Part shown: piece after piece, positions 18,019-26,921 of the stretch
Layout of the letters: every line of letters starts with the position of its first letter
How positions within the stretch are numbered: the stretch's first letter is position 1
Source: Arthrobacter sp. DNA4
GTDB taxonomy: Bacteria > Actinomycetota > Actinomycetes > Actinomycetales > Micrococcaceae
NCBI RefSeq assembly: GCF_024362385.1
Contig: NZ_CP101466.1
Span: 2,542,001-2,606,000, forward strand
DNA: 64,000 bases
Reading direction: 5' to 3'
Made by a program: the position numbers and the translations under genes
The notes under the pieces: generated by a model
What the model was told of the DNA's origin: nothing
The model's database searches: none
The model's input: only the letters and a program-made list of their open reading frames with translations

Positions 18019-18549
18019 TCAAATGGTCAAGTCTTTTTCAAGGGCGTCGGCCGCCGCCCGCAGCTGGGGGTCCGGGTCTTCCCGCCACCGCGCCACGACA
18101 ACGCCTGCCCGCTGCCGTTCGCGCTCCCCCAGCCCCGCCAGCAACGGGACCAGGACGTCGGCGAGAAGGGGCCCGGTCAGGTCCGCTGCCTGCGCGGAGC
18201 GAAGGAAACCCTCCAGCCGGGTCAGGTCAGAGTGACGGAGCAGCCGCACCCGTGACTGCAGCAGGACCACCGCTGCCAGGCGGCGCTCGAACACCGGCCG
18301 GGAACCGGGCCGCGGCTGGCCCCACAGGGCGGAGGCCAGCATGACCGTGCCGTCATGGTCCAGGTCCTTGAACTTCCGCAGCGCATCGCGCACGGTCCCG
18401 CGAACGGCCCCCACAGAGGAACCATAAGAGGCAAGCACCCCGCCCAGCCGTGCCCCGACGTCGTCCGCCCGGTACCAGGCGCCCTCGTTCTGCAGGGTCC
18501 GGTCCACGAAATCCGCCGCCGCGGACACAACGTCCGCCGTACCGGTCAT
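18019..18549 (-). CDS. HEAT-repeat protein, possible AlkD-like DNA alkylation repair relative
   Basis: A 176-residue helical protein. The middle (ASALWGQPRPGSRPVFERRLAAVVLLQSRVRLLRHSDLTRLEGFL) recalls AlkD-type HEAT-like repeats, and the C-terminal RWREDPDPQLRAAADAL fits the same repeat type. It is shorter than usual AlkD proteins (about 220-240), and the catalytic residues cannot be assigned. ATG 18549 overlaps the stop codon of the DksA-like gene in ATGA, so the two are translationally coupled. Confidence 0.5.
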   Translation of the reverse strand: MTGTADVVSAAADFVDRTLQNEGAWYRADDVGARLGGVLASYGSSVGAVRGTVRDALRKFKDLDHDGTVMLASALWGQPRPGSRPVFERRLAAVVLLQSRVRLLRHSDLTRLEGFLRSAQAADLTGPLLADVLVPLLAGLGERERQRAGVVVARWREDPDPQLRAAADALEKDLTI

Positions 18550-18905
18550 CGCCCGCGCCCGGACGCCGCGTGGTGGATGCAGTACGGGGTCCACGGGCGG
18601 GCTTCCAGCCTGCCCTCGGCGATGGGCTCCCCGCATACGGCGCAGGTTCCATAGGTCCCCGCCGCCAGCCGGGCAAGCGCCGCTTCAATCTGGTCCAGGC
18701 TCGCCGAACTCTGTTTCAGGAGCGCAGAGGCCTGTGAGAGTTCGAAGGCGATGGTGGCACCCTCGGGATCGTGCTCGTCGTCGACATTGGAACCCTGGCG
18801 CGCCGAGTTTGCTGCCTCGATGTCCGCCCGCAGCGCCGGCAACAGTGCCAGGCGCCGCGCCCGCTCCTCTTCGAGCAGCGCACGGAACCGTTCGAAATCT
18901 GGCAT
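18546..18905 (-). CDS. TraR/DksA-type C4 zinc finger protein
   Basis: A 119-residue protein with an N-terminal coiled-coil (RFRALLEEERARRLALL), a central acidic segment and a C-terminal CxxC...CxxH finger (CAVCGEPI then YCIHH). DksA-like proteins bind the RNA polymerase secondary channel; in actinobacteria their role is less clear. The last Cys of the second pair is replaced by His (CIHH), common in the group. Overlaps the following HEAT-protein gene by 4 bp. Confidence 0.85.
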   Translation of the reverse strand: MPDFERFRALLEEERARRLALLPALRADIEAANSARQGSNVDDEHDPEGATIAFELSQASALLKQSSASLDQIEAALARLAAGTYGTCAVCGEPIAEGRLEARPWTPYCIHHAASGRGR

Positions 18906-18926
18906 GGAGACAGCCTAACGCGTCAG

Positions 18927-19796
18927 TCAGTACCAGTTCAGGGTTACGGAGTGGTTCCAGGCCGCGCACGGTGAACCGTAGCGGTCACGGATGTAGCCCA
19001 GGCCCCATTCGATCTGGGTGCGATAGCTGGTGAGCCAGTCGCCGCCGGCGCTGGCGTACTTCCCCGGGGGCAGGGCCTGGGGAATTCCATAGGCTCCGGA
19101 GTAGGCGTTGGTGGCGGTGGTCAACCAGTTGGACTCCTTGGTCCACAGCTGGGCCAGGCACAGGAACTGGCCCTGGCCCCACCCGTAGGCGGGCAGGCGT
19201 CCGGACGCGTAGCTTTTCGCCCCGGCGGGATCATTGACCGCGCCGGGGGCCGGACCGGGTTGGGCCGGATTGGCCTGGGCAGGGTCGGCACGGGGTGCGG
19301 GCTCCTGGGGCTGCCGGGCTGCCGCTGCGGCACCCTTGGCTGCGGCCTCCGCCTGTCCGCGGGCCTGCTCCTCAGCGGCGGCGCGCTTGGCCGCCTGGGC
19401 CGCCTCATAGGCAGCCAGTGCAGCCCAGCCCTGCCGGTACCCACCCTCCATGGCCGCCGTCGTACCTTTCAGCGTGGCGAGCTGGGCGGTCAGCTCAGTG
19501 CCGTGCCGCTGCTCCTCCGCGACCTGCCCGGCCAGCGAAGCCTGGGCAGAACGTGCGGCGTCCAGTTTTGCTTTCGCTTCCCCGGACAGGCGTTCCCGCT
19601 CGCCCTTGGCGGCCTTTTCCTGTGCGGTGAGCGCGGTGGCCGTCTTTTCGGCGGCCGCAGCATTGCTGACCAGGGTGGCCAGGGCAACCGCCATGAGGCC
19701 CCCGTCAAGGGGGAGCCTCCCCAAGGTCACGAACGGGCGCATCGTCCCGAAGCTTACCGTCGGGATTGGGCGCAGGGCAGGGGCCTGTTTCCACAT
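18927..19796 (-). CDS. secreted coiled-coil transglycosylase-like protein
   Basis: A protein of up to 289 residues. A hydrophobic segment near residues 34-50 ending in Ala (VALATLVSNAAAA) looks like a signal peptide. A long Ala/Glu/Lys coiled coil (about 50-165) and a Pro/Ala linker follow. The C-terminal domain (about 205-289: LWTKESNWLTTATNAYSGAYGIPQ...WGLGYIRDRYG) is the SLT/lysozyme-like fold of actinobacterial wall hydrolases, with a catalytic Glu in TKESNW. It presumably cleaves peptidoglycan. ATG 19796 is the longest start; ATG 19742 (MRPFVTLGR) fits the signal peptide better. Confidence 0.75.
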   Translation of the reverse strand: MWKQAPALRPIPTVSFGTMRPFVTLGRLPLDGGLMAVALATLVSNAAAAEKTATALTAQEKAAKGERERLSGEAKAKLDAARSAQASLAGQVAEEQRHGTELTAQLATLKGTTAAMEGGYRQGWAALAAYEAAQAAKRAAAEEQARGQAEAAAKGAAAAARQPQEPAPRADPAQANPAQPGPAPGAVNDPAGAKSYASGRLPAYGWGQGQFLCLAQLWTKESNWLTTATNAYSGAYGIPQALPPGKYASAGGDWLTSYRTQIEWGLGYIRDRYGSPCAAWNHSVTLNWY

Positions 19797-20006
19797 TGTT
19801 ACCGTGCTTCACGGGCAAAGTATCACCTGAGGTCAGGCCCTGGCTCGCGGTGTATGTCCAGACGTTTGCCCAATGCGAGAGAACAACCTCGTATGTTATC
19901 CAAATGTGACAATCACGCCGCACGTGGGTTATGGTCTTTTGGTGTCCCTCTCAGACGGGACATTCCCGTCAGCATGCCGAGCCCTGCCGCTGATCATGGG
20001 ATTCAA

Positions 20007-20159
20007 CCGCTCCAGTTGGCAGGGACGGGGGAACCAAGTTTCCGCGGCCACTTGTGGCCTTGGGGTTAAGTCGATAGCGCCTCCGCACGTCGCGGGGTTG
20101 CTTCCGGCCGGGTATCTCCAGCCCGAACCCGACAGCTCACCCCGCAGGCATGGGAGAGG
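20007..20159 (+). ncRNA. ydaO-yuaA (c-di-AMP) riboswitch
   Basis: The 372-bp intergenic region before the NlpC/P60 gene contains the conserved blocks of this class in order: GGGACGGGGGAACCAAG, then GGGGTTAAGTC, then CCCGAACCCGACAGCTCACC with GCAGGCA, and finally GGGAGAGG. A closing P1 helix can form between CCGCTCC (20007-20013) and GGAGAGG (20153-20159) with one mismatch. In actinobacteria this class is known upstream of wall-hydrolase and rpf genes, where c-di-AMP turns expression off. Here the 3' P1 strand also looks like the Shine-Dalgarno. Confidence 0.88.
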
Positions 20160-20168
20160 CGATCAACC

Positions 20169-21014
20169 GTGTCAAAAATTTCAACCACTGCCCGTCACCG
20201 CGCGACCCCGGCCCGCTCCATTGTGCTCGAGGGCCTCGCAGTAACAGCCAAGTCCCAGGCCCGCTCCCTGGGCCGTCCCGCGCTCGCCGTTGCTGCGGCA
20301 TCCGGCATTGCCTTCGGAGTCGGCGCCCCGGCCCATGCAGGTGTATCCGCCCCGGACACCACTGAGCAGACCAGCGTCCAGGCCACCTCGGCTCCTGCCG
20401 CCCCGGCCGCAGCCCCCGCCGCAGCAGCAGGGAACGTCCACACGGTCGTTTCCGGCGACACCCTCGGCGCCATTGCAGCAGCCTACGGCGTCAGCCTCAA
20501 CGGCGTGCTGTCCGCCAACGGCCTGGGACTGTCCTCGGTCATCTACCCGGGCGACCAGATCCAGATTCCCGGCGCAGGCTACACCGCCGCCCCGGCGCCC
20601 GCCCCTGCAGCAGCACCCGTGCAGGCCGCAGCCGCCACCGCACCGGCGAACACCGGCATGAACATGTCCTACGCCTCGGCCACCCCGGTGGCATCCACCA
20701 CCGGCACGGGCACCGGCGCTGCGATCCTCGCCTCGGCCTACAGCCAGCTGGGCTTCAAGCAGGATTGCACCGCCATGGTCGAGAAGGCTCTGCGCTCCGT
20801 CGGCAAGTCCGTGGGCGATCTGGCCCCCACCCAGTTCTTCCAGTACGGCACCGTCGTAGGCGCTCCCGCCCCCGGTGACCTGATCATCACCTCCGGCCAC
20901 GTGGGCGTTTACGCAGGCAACGGCCAGGTTGTCAGCGGCGGCGTCAACGGCTTCGACACGCAGGTGCACTCCATCAGCTGGCTCGGCGGCTACTCCGCTG
21001 TGCGCGTAGCCTAG
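20169..21014 (+). CDS. LysM and NlpC/P60 peptidoglycan hydrolase
   Basis: A 281-residue secreted protein. The N-terminal export signal spans about 1-58 (ending APAHA). One LysM domain follows (about 90-136, HTVVSGDTLGAIAAAYGV), then an Ala/Pro linker, and a C-terminal NlpC/P60 domain (about 180-281) with catalytic Cys in QDCTAMV and His in SGHVGVYAG. It cleaves peptide stems of peptidoglycan outside the cell. The GTG start at 20169 stands nine bases after GGAGAGG, which belongs to the riboswitch upstream. It ends in front of two strong hairpins. Confidence 0.93.
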   Translation: MSKISTTARHRATPARSIVLEGLAVTAKSQARSLGRPALAVAAASGIAFGVGAPAHAGVSAPDTTEQTSVQATSAPAAPAAAPAAAAGNVHTVVSGDTLGAIAAAYGVSLNGVLSANGLGLSSVIYPGDQIQIPGAGYTAAPAPAPAAAPVQAAAATAPANTGMNMSYASATPVASTTGTGTGAAILASAYSQLGFKQDCTAMVEKALRSVGKSVGDLAPTQFFQYGTVVGAPAPGDLIITSGHVGVYAGNGQVVSGGVNGFDTQVHSISWLGGYSAVRVA

Positions 21015-21024
21015 TCTTCGCACT

Positions 21025-21050
21025 GTCCGGCGCCGTTGGCGGCGCCGGAC
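21025..21050 (+). terminator. GC-rich hairpin after the NlpC/P60 gene
   Basis: GTCCGGCGCCG (21025-21035) pairs perfectly with CGGCGCCGGAC (21040-21050) around a 4-base loop, 10 bp after the stop codon. There is no T run directly after it, so alone it may act as an RNA 3'-end stabiliser. Confidence 0.5.
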
Positions 21051-21055
21051 GAAGC

Positions 21056-21102
21056 AGGAGGGTGGCAGCCGGGAATACCGGCTGTCACCCTCCTCTCGTT
21101 TT
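21056..21102. terminator. strong rho-independent terminator, possibly bidirectional
   Basis: A 17-bp stem (21056-21072 with 21078-21094, one G-T pair) closes a GAATA loop and is followed by CTCGTTTT. It lies between the convergent NlpC/P60 and selO genes, 20 bp from the selO stop codon, and would stop transcription from the left. Confidence 0.8.
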
Positions 21103-21121
21103 ACCCCGCGGGCCGCCTCGG

Positions 21122-22585
21122 TCAGGTCCCGCAGAAGGTCATGTAGCTGCCGAAGTCGTCGGGCGCCCCCTGCAGGTAACGTTCCAGCCCGGGCCGCTCG
21201 GTGAAGGGTTCACTGACCGCCTCCAGCAGCTGCTGCAGCGGAGCCAGGTTTCCGCCGGTGGCAGCGGACAGCGCCTCCTCCACAAGGTGGTTCCGCGGAA
21301 TGTAGGCCGGGTTCACGCTGTCCATCAGCTCCGCGTCAGGCTGCAGCGCCTGCCACCGCTCCAGCCAGGCATCGAGGGCGGCCAGGTCAAGGACCATGCC
21401 GCGCACGGGACGGAGGTCCCCGCGAGCCGCTTTGCCCAGGTTGCGGAAGAACAAGGTGTAGTCCACGGGTCCGTCCTTCAGGATGTCGAGGACATCATCC
21501 ACAAGGGCCCCGGCGGCGCCGCTTTCATCGACGCCGCCCAGGCCCAGCTTGCCCGTCATCCCGCGGGTCCATGCCTCGCTGTACTGACCGCGGAAGCCGC
21601 CGAGTACCTCCACCGCCGGGGCCACGGCTTTTTCCTGGTCCTGGTCAATCAGCGGCAGCATGGCCTCGGCGAGCCGGGCCAGGTTCCATTCGGCAAGGAC
21701 CGGCTGGTTGGCGTAGGCATAGCGTCCGCCGACGTCGATGGAACTGTAGACGGCGGCCGGGTTGAAGGCGTCCATGAACGCGCACGGGCCGTAGTCGATG
21801 GTTTCCCCGGAGATGGTCATGTTGTCCGTGTTCATGACCCCGTGCACGAAGCCCACCAGCATCCACCGGGCCACCAGCTCCGCCTGGGCGGAGACGACCG
21901 CCGCGAACAGAGCGAGGTAGGGGTTGGCGGCATCAGCGGCGTGCTGGTAGTGCCTGCTGATGGCGTGGTCCGCCAGCCGTTTCAGGAGGTCCATATTTTC
22001 GGTTGCGCGCGCGTACTGGAAGCTGCCTACGCGCAGGTGGCTGCTTGCCACCCGCGCCAGGACGGCGCCGGGCAGCATGTCATCGCGCCGGACCTGCCGC
22101 CCGGTGGCCACGACGGCGAGCGACCGGGTGGTGGGAATGTGCAGTGCGTGCATGGCCTCGCTGACAATGTATTCACGCAGCATGGGCCCGACGACGGCAC
22201 GGCCGTCCCCGGCGCGGGCGAAGGGCGTTCGCCCCGAACCTTTGAGATGGACGTCCAGGAGGCGGCCGGCCCGGTCAGTGACCTCGCCCAGCAGGAGGGC
22301 CCGTCCGTCGCCGAGCAGGGGCGAGTATCCGCCAAACTGGTGTCCGGCGTACGCCTGCGCCACGGGTGTGGCACCGGCCGGCACGTGGTTTCCCACCAGG
22401 AGCCGCACACCCTCGGGGCTGCGCAGGTATTGCGGGTCGAGGCCCAGGTCCGCTGCCAGCTTCTCGTTCAGGACGAGGAGCTCAGGGCTGGGCGCTTCCT
22501 CGGCCTGCCAGGGCACGGCGAGTTCCGCCAGTTCCCGGGCGAAACGGCCATCGAAAGTGACCGTGGATTCAGCTGCTGCTGTCAT
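21122..22585 (-). CDS. selO: SelO/YdiU protein adenylyltransferase
   Basis: A 487-residue pseudokinase-fold enzyme of normal length. Characteristic segments are [37 protein letters not shown] (ATP-binding), [19 protein letters not shown] and [20 protein letters not shown] (metal-binding Asn/Asp). SelO transfers AMP to Ser/Thr/Tyr of target proteins, including those linked to redox homeostasis. The C-terminus ends CGT, so it keeps a Cys at the selenocysteine-equivalent position three residues from the end. Its start overlaps the rnz stop by 17 bp. Confidence 0.93.
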   Translation of the reverse strand: MTAAAESTVTFDGRFARELAELAVPWQAEEAPSPELLVLNEKLAADLGLDPQYLRSPEGVRLLVGNHVPAGATPVAQAYAGHQFGGYSPLLGDGRALLLGEVTDRAGRLLDVHLKGSGRTPFARAGDGRAVVGPMLREYIVSEAMHALHIPTTRSLAVVATGRQVRRDDMLPGAVLARVASSHLRVGSFQYARATENMDLLKRLADHAISRHYQHAADAANPYLALFAAVVSAQAELVARWMLVGFVHGVMNTDNMTISGETIDYGPCAFMDAFNPAAVYSSIDVGGRYAYANQPVLAEWNLARLAEAMLPLIDQDQEKAVAPAVEVLGGFRGQYSEAWTRGMTGKLGLGGVDESGAAGALVDDVLDILKDGPVDYTLFFRNLGKAARGDLRPVRGMVLDLAALDAWLERWQALQPDAELMDSVNPAYIPRNHLVEEALSAATGGNLAPLQQLLEAVSEPFTERPGLERYLQGAPDDFGSYMTFCGT

Positions 22586-23516
22586 GGTTTAACCCTATCG
22601 CCGTTGTTGGGCCCGCTGCTTCTCCCGCTGGTTGCCGCCGCCGCGGAACAGGGATGCGGTCAAGGTCGTTGGCGGCGATCACGGTAACCCCTGGGGCCCG
22701 TGCCTGCGCCTGTTGTTCCAGCACGGAGACGTCGTCACCGTACCGTGCGGAGAAATGGGTGAGCACCAGGGTGCGGACCCCGCCGGACGCCGCCAACTCC
22801 CCGGCCTGCCCGGCAGTAAGGTGCAGGTACTGCCGTGCCAGGACGCCGTCGTCGTCGCTGAACGTTGACTCGGTGACCAGCAGGTCAGCGCCGTCCGCCA
22901 GGTCGTCGGCGCCGGGGCACGGCGCGGTGTCCATGATGAAGGCGAAGCGCTGGCCCGGCCTGGGTACGCTCACGTCCTCCAGCCTGACTGCCCCAAGGAC
23001 GCCGTCGCGTTGCAGCCGGCCCACGTCCGGGCCTCCGATTCCTGCCGCCTGGAGCCGCTCCGGCAGGAAGGTGCGTCCGTCAGGCTCCGTCATCAGGTAG
23101 CCGTATGTCTCGATGCGGTGCCTCAGTGGCCGCACCTCCAGGCAGTCCGCCACGGGCCCGGCCCCCGAATGCGGATGGAGCCGCAGGTCGATGCCGGGCG
23201 AACCCACGGCCACCAAGGCCTGGACCACCGGGTCACCCGACGCCGGATAGTGCAGGTGGACCGGGTGTGCCACACCGTCGAGGGCCATCCGGGACAGGAC
23301 TCCCGGCAGCCCGTAGCAGTGGTCTCCGTGCACATGCGTGAGGCAGATCCTGTTGATGTGGCTGGCCGCGACGCCGGCGTGGATCATCTGGCGCTGGGTT
23401 CCCTCGCCGGGGTCGAAAAGCAGCCCTTCGCCGTCCCAGCGCAGAAAGTAGCCGTTGTGGTTCCGGGTCCTGGTGGGGACCTGTGAGGCGGTGCCCAATA
23501 CCACCAGTTCACGCAC
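22569..23516 (-). CDS. rnz: ribonuclease Z
   Basis: A 315-residue metallo-beta-lactamase-fold nuclease with the zinc motif HVHGDH (residues 61-66), the substrate-exclusion/exosite region in the middle, and the C-terminal zinc His in [10 protein letters not shown]. It matures tRNA 3' ends. The GTG start at 23516 overlaps the end of the upstream DinB gene by 8 bp; with selO downstream this forms a tightly packed three-gene operon. Confidence 0.92.
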   Translation of the reverse strand: MRELVVLGTASQVPTRTRNHNGYFLRWDGEGLLFDPGEGTQRQMIHAGVAASHINRICLTHVHGDHCYGLPGVLSRMALDGVAHPVHLHYPASGDPVVQALVAVGSPGIDLRLHPHSGAGPVADCLEVRPLRHRIETYGYLMTEPDGRTFLPERLQAAGIGGPDVGRLQRDGVLGAVRLEDVSVPRPGQRFAFIMDTAPCPGADDLADGADLLVTESTFSDDDGVLARQYLHLTAGQAGELAASGGVRTLVLTHFSARYGDDVSVLEQQAQARAPGVTVIAANDLDRIPVPRRRQPAGEAAGPTTAIGLNHDSSS

Positions 23517-24033
23517 CGCCGGCGCCTGCCGTCCCGGCGTGCAGCCCCTTGGCGTAGGCGGCCTGGCCGAGGTGCTGAAGGCAGTCCCCCAGGATGCTGA
23601 CCAGCCGCACTCCGAGGGTCACAGGCGGATTCCAGTGCCTGTCAACCACGCGGTCCAGGTCCGGATCAGCAATGTCTTCCAGGACCTTGGCGGTCTGCCG
23701 GTGGACGGCATCGTAGTACTCCAGCAACAGCTCCCGCGGCGCCCTGACGGCGTCCACCTGTTTACTGGAGTGGCCGTAGCCCGTGTCGCGTTCCCCCAGG
23801 GGAAGGCCGAAGCGCTTCACGAAACCTTCCGCCGTCCACACCTGTTCCAGGCCCGCAGACGAGGCTACCTGCGCATCCTCCACCCGGCCCGAGTGCCAGA
23901 TCAACCACGCGATGGAATTGCCGTTGCCACCCGGACGGCGCTGCAGCTGCGCCGCGTCAAGCCCGTCGAGGGCTTCCCGGACCAGGACCGGGAGGCGATC
24001 GAAGGCCTCCAGCAGCAGTTCTTTGGATTGCAT
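23509..24033 (-). CDS. DinB-family protein (mycothiol-dependent enzyme type)
   Basis: A 174-residue four-helix protein of the DinB/DUF664 type. The three metal-ligand positions appear as WLIWHSGR (first His), ERDTGYGHS (middle) and [14 protein letters not shown] (last His). Members use mycothiol for thiol transfer in actinobacteria; the acceptor is not known here. First gene of the DinB-rnz-selO operon. Confidence 0.85.
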   Translation of the reverse strand: MQSKELLLEAFDRLPVLVREALDGLDAAQLQRRPGGNGNSIAWLIWHSGRVEDAQVASSAGLEQVWTAEGFVKRFGLPLGERDTGYGHSSKQVDAVRAPRELLLEYYDAVHRQTAKVLEDIADPDLDRVVDRHWNPPVTLGVRLVSILGDCLQHLGQAAYAKGLHAGTAGAGGA

Positions 24034-24084
24034 GGGACTCCCTCCACTGCGGGCCGGGCCACGCCGGCCCGGCCCGCGGGGTTG

Positions 24085-24516
24085 CTAGCGTTCCAGGTCG
24101 TCGGGCTCAAACTCACTGAGCGGCGAGCCGCCAAAATTCTCCTCGTCGTCGCTGCCGTCAGCTTCGAGGCCGGTGGGGGCTTCCCCAAAATCAACATCCG
24201 CTGCGGCCTCCCCCAGGGTGGGGGTGTCAGGCGATACCTGCTCATCGCCTGAACGGTAACGCGCCCTGGCGCTTTCATCCCGCAGCGTCTGGTCGCTCAG
24301 GAAGTCCTCCTCTTCACCGGAGACGGCCTCGTCCTGCAGCAAGGGGTCCTCCTGCCAGCGGTCGGGGTTGTTTTCGGCAGCACCGGGGTAGTTGTCCGGC
24401 TCCCCCGATACTGGGTCCAGTTCCAGGGACGACGCCGCGCCGGGAGTTTCGTCGAGAAGCACATCGTCCTGCTCCACGACTTCCAGCTCATCGTCCGGGA
24501 CGTTCTGTTCAGTCAT
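24085..24516 (-). CDS. acidic low-complexity hypothetical protein
   Basis: A 143-residue protein very rich in Asp, Glu, Pro and Gly, with no membrane span and little predicted structure. It recalls the disordered acidic stress proteins seen in Arthrobacter. ATG 24516 (MTEQNVPDDE) has AAAGG upstream; an open frame continues to 25077 but antisense to the AI-2E gene, so it is not used. Function unknown. Confidence 0.7.
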   Translation of the reverse strand: MTEQNVPDDELEVVEQDDVLLDETPGAASSLELDPVSGEPDNYPGAAENNPDRWQEDPLLQDEAVSGEEEDFLSDQTLRDESARARYRSGDEQVSPDTPTLGEAAADVDFGEAPTGLEADGSDDEENFGGSPLSEFEPDDLER

Positions 24517-24736
24517 GATGGTGCCTTTCTCGTTGCGTTGGGCCGTCAATAGTAAGCATACTGACCACCGCGTGCGGATGGGAACCGTCGATGCCATGCC
24601 ACCCGTCCCGGCTCCCCGGCAGTCGCGGAATCCACCAGTAAAAACCCGGAAGGTCAGCACCGAACATAAGGGGTAACAGCAACAGTAACGACGTACTGTT
24701 TGGAGCCGGACAACAACGGCAGCAAGGAGAAAGCCA

Positions 24737-25882
24737 ATGCAAGGCAATGAGCCCCTGGACGGGGACGCGGCAGATCCGTCCCATCCCCGGTCTTTTACCG
24801 GCAGGATGTCTGTACTGTGGACCGACGGCCTGGGCCGGGCAAGCATACGGGCAATCCAGACGCTCTCCGTGCTGGCGCTCGCCTGGGCAGTGGTGACGGC
24901 CGCAACCCGTGTTCCACTGGTCACCATCCCGGTTATGGTGGCCTTGATCCTGGCCTCGGCCATGGCTCCCGCGGTCCGCTGGCTTGCCGCCCGCGGATGG
25001 CCCCGCGCCCTGGCCGTCCTGTCGTCCTTCCTGGTGATCCTGGCAGTGGCAGCCGGCGTGGTGGGAGGCATCACCACACTGGTCAGGCAGCAGGCCTCCG
25101 TCCTGGCAGCCCGGGCAGAAGCAGGAATAGGCCAGCTTCAGCAGTTCATTACCACCGGCCCCGTGGCGCTGACGAACGACCAGATCAACGCCGCCCGCGG
25201 GGAGTTCCAGAAGTTCCTTGCCGGCGGCAGCCTGGGGGCCGACGCGTTGACGGGGCTGAGGACTGCCGGTGAGATCGCGGCCGGTACGGTCCTGACGGCA
25301 GTCATCCTGTTCTTCTTCCTCAAGGACGGCGAGAAGATCCGCTCGTTCCTGATCGGTTTTCTCCCGGCAACCCGCCAGGGCAAGGCACATCTGGCGGCCG
25401 GGCGAAGCATCGTGGTGCTGGGCGGCTACGTCCGCGGGACACTCATCATCGCTGCGATTGACGCCGTGATGGTCCTGATCGGGCTCCTGGTCCTGCGGGT
25501 TCCCCTGGCAGTGCCGCTGGCCGCGGTGGTCTTCCTGGGCGGTTTCATTCCGATCATCGGAGCAACCGCCGCCGGCAGCCTCGCGGTGCTGGTGGCCCTG
25601 GTGGAAAACGGGCCGGTTACCGCTCTCATTGTCCTGGTGATCCTGGTGGCCGCCAACCAGTTCGAGCACCATATCCTCCAGCCCCTTTTCATGGGCCGGG
25701 TACTGCGGATCCACGGGCTGGTAATCATCCTCGCCCTGGCCGCCGGGGCCACCCTGGCCGGCGTCATCGGGGCGCTGCTGGCAGTGCCGCTCACCGCCGT
25801 CGCCTGGACCATTTTCAAGACCCTCGCAGAAACGGACACTCCGGGCCCGGAGCCGGTCGCTCCGGCAGAACCCGGAGCGTAG
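24737..25882 (+). CDS. AI-2E family transporter (PerM/TqsA-like)
   Basis: A 381-residue membrane protein with about eight hydrophobic spans. The centre contains the family features VILFFFLKDGEKIRSFLI, a large re-entrant hydrophobic region (LAVPLAAVVFLGGFIPIIGA) and NQFEHHILQPLFMGR. Family members export autoinducer-2 or small ions/solutes. AAGGAG precedes ATG 24737. It is the first gene of the stress island but has no box of the repeated type upstream. Confidence 0.88.
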   Translation: MQGNEPLDGDAADPSHPRSFTGRMSVLWTDGLGRASIRAIQTLSVLALAWAVVTAATRVPLVTIPVMVALILASAMAPAVRWLAARGWPRALAVLSSFLVILAVAAGVVGGITTLVRQQASVLAARAEAGIGQLQQFITTGPVALTNDQINAARGEFQKFLAGGSLGADALTGLRTAGEIAAGTVLTAVILFFFLKDGEKIRSFLIGFLPATRQGKAHLAAGRSIVVLGGYVRGTLIIAAIDAVMVLIGLLVLRVPLAVPLAAVVFLGGFIPIIGATAAGSLAVLVALVENGPVTALIVLVILVAANQFEHHILQPLFMGRVLRIHGLVIILALAAGATLAGVIGALLAVPLTAVAWTIFKTLAETDTPGPEPVAPAEPGA

Positions 25883-25903
25883 AAGCGCCTGAGCAGCGCT
25901 TCC

Positions 25904-25920
25904 GTGACTTTTGGCCCTAC
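25904..25920 (+). promoter_or_regulatory. DosR-like box 1
   Basis: GTGACTTTTGGCCCTAC, core TGACT-TTT-GGCCC, lies in the gap between the AI-2E gene and the universal stress protein gene, about 71 bp before the latter's ATG. It matches the island consensus GGGACC-TTT-GGCCCT at most positions. Confidence 0.8.
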
Positions 25921-25991
25921 AGCGCCGCCAAGGCCGGGGCCAGTCTTGAAAAGCAGGAAACCCCAGTTCACGACGAGCAGGAAGTGCGGCC

Positions 25992-26858
25992 ATGACATCG
26001 CAAAAACCCATAGCTGCGGGCACCAACGACTCAGCCCAAAGCCAGGCCGCGGTCCTGTGGGCAGCCCGCCGGGCGCACCGGGCAGGCCTGCCGCTGGTGG
26101 TCCTCCACGTGGTGGACGACCGCTGGGTTGCCGAACCCTATCCGTGGTTCGGAACCCTCCAGCAGGCTGGCGAGGAACTCCTCAAGACCGCCGCCGGCCG
26201 CCTGGAAGGAGCGGTTCCCATCACCCCCGCCACGGAACTGCTCACCGGAAGCGTGGGCGGCTCCCTGGCCAAGTACTCCAAGAAAACTTCGATGATGGTC
26301 ATTGGGTCCGGCAGCGGCCACCTCGGCGGCGCCCTTGCCGACCGCGCCCTCCAGGTCGCCACCGCTGCCAAGGTCCCCGTTGCCGTCGTCGGAACCCAGG
26401 ACCTCGAGGGCAGGTCGGGAGTGGTGGTAGGCGTTGACGGCTCACCAGAGGCCACCCAGGCCGTTGCCTTCGCAGCCGCTGAAGCAGACCGCGAAGGAGA
26501 CGAACTCACAGTCGTGTACGCCGTCAGCGTGCCGGATCCCATCATCGATGCCGGCCTGACGCCGGGTGCCCTCGCGGACCTCATCGTGGACGAGGACCGG
26601 GTTGTCCTCTCCGAAACCGTCGCCGGACTGAAGGAAGACTACCCCGACCTCACCGTGCACCAGCGGCTGGAAACCGACAAAGGCCCCGTGGACGCCCTCG
26701 TCGACGCCGCAGCAGGAGCCCGGCTCCTGGTGGTGGGCAGCCGCGGCCGGGGCGCCTTCAAACGCCTCCTGCTCGGTTCCACCGCCCATGGGGTCCTGAA
26801 GCACCTGCCCTGCCCCACCATCATCACCCGGACCCAGGCAGCAACGAACGCCATCTAG
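25992..26858 (+). CDS. universal stress protein, two Usp domains
   Basis: A 288-residue tandem Usp protein. The first domain (about 1-140) begins KPIAAGTNDSAQS; the second (about 145-288) begins GVVVGVDGSPEATQAV. Only the second has the complete ATP-binding pattern G-x2-G-x9-GS (GSRGRGAFKRLLLGS). It has the same architecture as the 38234 gene. ATP-binding Usps act in the cytoplasm in stress survival and growth arrest. The gene is preceded by a DosR-like box and followed by the DUF4389 gene 63 bp on. Confidence 0.93.
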   Translation: MTSQKPIAAGTNDSAQSQAAVLWAARRAHRAGLPLVVLHVVDDRWVAEPYPWFGTLQQAGEELLKTAAGRLEGAVPITPATELLTGSVGGSLAKYSKKTSMMVIGSGSGHLGGALADRALQVATAAKVPVAVVGTQDLEGRSGVVVGVDGSPEATQAVAFAAAEADREGDELTVVYAVSVPDPIIDAGLTPGALADLIVDEDRVVLSETVAGLKEDYPDLTVHQRLETDKGPVDALVDAAAGARLLVVGSRGRGAFKRLLLGSTAHGVLKHLPCPTIITRTQAATNAI

Positions 26859-26921
26859 GCAGCACCGCCCGCTGATCCTCCCACCGCCCTGCCCGCATAC
26901 CCAACGCGGAAGGTTCACCCC

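Noticed and set aside
21062..22687. A 541-codon plus-strand frame opposite selO
   Set aside because: Shadow of selO; no domain and no ribosome site.
24517..24736. DosR-like box in front of the AI-2E gene
   Set aside because: No GGACC/GGCCC pair at the right spacing; the first convincing box is at 25904.
24509..26026. A 505-codon minus-strand frame opposite the AI-2E transporter
   Set aside because: Biased composition (Asp/Gln/Gly/His) and no family; the plus strand encodes a standard transporter.
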